Shown here piece by piece: positions 24,991 to 26,254 of a stretch of DNA of 26,254 nucleotides. The notes beneath the pieces are model-generated. The model did not search any database. It was not told where the DNA came from and saw only the letters and a list, made by a program, of their open reading frames with translations. Numbering within the stretch: position 1 is the first letter of the stretch; every line of letters starts with the position of its first letter. Source of the DNA: CAMQVM01 sp044433365 (GTDB lineage: Bacteria; Bacteroidota; Bacteroidia; Bacteroidales; Rikenellaceae); contig JAWXTR010000033.1 of assembly GCA_044433365.1 (NCBI GenBank), positions 1-26,254 of the forward strand. Reading direction: 5' to 3'. Made by a program: the position numbers and the translations under genes.

Positions 24991-26241
24991 TCATAAAGAG
25001 AGCATAAGCGAAGTAGCTCGTCGATATTGTATCAACGAAAAGACGTTAATCCGTAACTATAAAAGCCATAAAGATAGCTTTGAATCGTGGGTTAATAAGA
25101 ACCATGCGACTACGTACTTAATCTACCCTCAAAATATGGGTAAACGGCTCTGTATAGACGAAACTTCTATCTCTAATGGCGAAGTTTACACAATTGTCTC
25201 TAATGATGAAGCAGGTTGTCAAAAAGGCTCTTTAATAGCAATAGTAAAGGGTATAAAATCAGAAGAAGTATCGAAATACCTACAGAAAATAAATAAAAAA
25301 CTACGTACAGAGGTTGAACATATAGCTTTAGACCTCTCACCATCAATGGCTAAGATAGCAAGAGAGTGTTTTCCCTATGCTGAGCAAGTAATTGATAGGT
25401 TTCATGTTCAGAAGTTAGTTAACGAAGCAGTACAAGAGGTGCGTATTGCAGCTCGTTGGGAGGCTAAAGCCATTGAAGATAAGTCTCGTGATGAGTGTAA
25501 AGAAAAAAAGATAAAATACACTCCTTCTATATTTGACAATGATGAAACTGTCTTTCAGTTATTCACCCGTTCTAGGTACGCTTTAAGGCAAAGGGAACTT
25601 CTAAAATCTGGCTTTCGGAGCTTTTCCGTTTTAAGACTTCATCTTTGAATTTTACAAATAAAGGCGGTAGGAGCCACTACAGCCTATATTCGCAAAATCC
25701 AAATATAAAGCCTTAAAACAAAAAATCTCTCAAAATCCAGAATTTAAAACTTCCCTAAAATAAACATAAGTGGGCTGACTCTCAAAAAGAGAGGATTCAA
25801 ACACTTTTCGACCATTTTCCTGAGGTCGAAACTGCATATAATATAGCTCAAGAGTTCGGTAGGATTATGAATAGTAGAGCTGATGTAAAAAAGGTTAAAG
25901 AAATGTACAAATCCTATGTAAAAAACATAACAGCAGTGGCTGAATTTAAAGGAAAAACTCCTCGTATCTTGACAGAAAAAGAGTATCTTAAAGCATATTA
26001 TAAAGGAAAATTAGCAACTTGGTATGAATATGTAGACAAACACGATAAAGAGGGGCATTTTTCAACCGTTAAAAACACTTTCAAGGATCATCACGATAGA
26101 ATTTTAAACTATTTCTTCGCTGGATTTTCTAACGCAAGAGCCGAAGCTCTTAACTCAAAAATCAAAGATTTTAGACACAGACTTAGAGGTGTTAAATCTT
26201 TAACGTTTTTCTTTTACCGAATTGAAAAATTGCTTGTTTAA
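24974..26241 (+). pseudogene. ISAon1-type (ISL3-like) DDE transposase, interrupted
   Basis: Coding runs from about 24974 (ESISEVARRYCINEKTLIRN) to 25589, is broken by a B2 element, and resumes at 25759 (NKHKWADSQKERIQ) until the stop at 26241. The three catalytic residues survive on both sides: CIDETSIS (Asp), ALDLSPSMAKIA (Asp) and ARAEALNSKIK (Glu). RFHVQKLVNEAVQE is the family hallmark. Removing 167 bp at the insert restores one frame. No ATG lies near the expected N-terminus: the first is 25136. The gene has no other clear lesion, so the insertion may be recent. Confidence 0.9.
25593..25756 (+). repeat. Family B element (B2 type) inside the transposase
   Basis: A 164-bp insert with ends GGGAACTTCTAAAATCTGG and CCAGAATTTAAAACTTCCCT. 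AAA lies on both sides (25590-25592 and 25757-25759), giving a 3-bp target duplication (2 bp if the border is shifted). Element plus duplication equals 167 bp, exactly what is needed to rejoin the transposase frame as RQNKHKW. No ORF inside. Confidence 0.92.
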
Positions 26242-26254
26242 AGGGGGTAACAAC

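Noticed and set aside
1..26254. CRISPR array, tRNA or rRNA genes, prophage
   Set aside because: Repeats are dispersed and inverted with no regular spacers. No tRNA or rRNA cores and no phage genes were seen.

Overview
The window is AT-rich DNA from a Bacteroidota bacterium, most likely of the order Bacteroidales. Two SusC/SusD pairs, lipoproteins with an SxSC-type lipobox, promoters of the TTTG / TAnnTTTG type, and an ISAon1-type (ISL3-like) transposase all point there. I cannot name a genus.

Layout. Bases 1-11400 (+): the end of a repeat (family A), then susC1-susD1, a small inverted-repeat element, susC2-susD2, a strong terminator and a secreted alpha/beta-hydrolase. Bases 11413-14803 (-): five small genes. 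These are an SPFH protein with a C-terminal GYF-like domain, a four-helix membrane protein, a zinc-ribbon protein with a GRAM/PH-like tail, a second zinc-ribbon protein with a membrane anchor, and a VanZ-like membrane protein. The set resembles the Bacillus subtilis YdjG/YdjI envelope-stress module. Bases 15313-17184 (-): a degenerate kinase-like domain, coiled coil, transmembrane helix and seven WG repeats. It is preceded by about 300 bases that look like a structured RNA with its own promoter. Bases 17905-19479 (-) and 19865-22363 (+): divergent GH27 and GH95-type glycoside hydrolases, each with a recognisable promoter. Bases 22613-24205 (+): a secreted nucleoside-hydrolase-like protein. Bases 24886-26241: an ISAon1-type element wrecked by repeat insertions.

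The SusCD pairs, hydrolase, GH27, GH95 and nucleoside-hydrolase-like protein probably form one polysaccharide-utilisation locus, split by the inward SPFH/WG block. Alpha-linked galactose plus L-fucose or L-galactose would be a sensible substrate, but that is inference.

The most striking content is the intergenic DNA. Family A is a 163-bp element with imperfect ~47-bp terminal inverted repeats and a TA duplication (five copies). Family B is a ~164-bp hairpin-forming element with GGGAACTTCTAA-type ends (full, partial, nested and miniature copies). Elements C and E are single inverted-repeat elements, and a run of hairpins lies at 12188-12363. One B copy contains both an A element and another B element. 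Another B copy splits the transposase so that removing exactly 167 bp restores the reading frame. Four of five A copies point the same end at a downstream gene or promoter.
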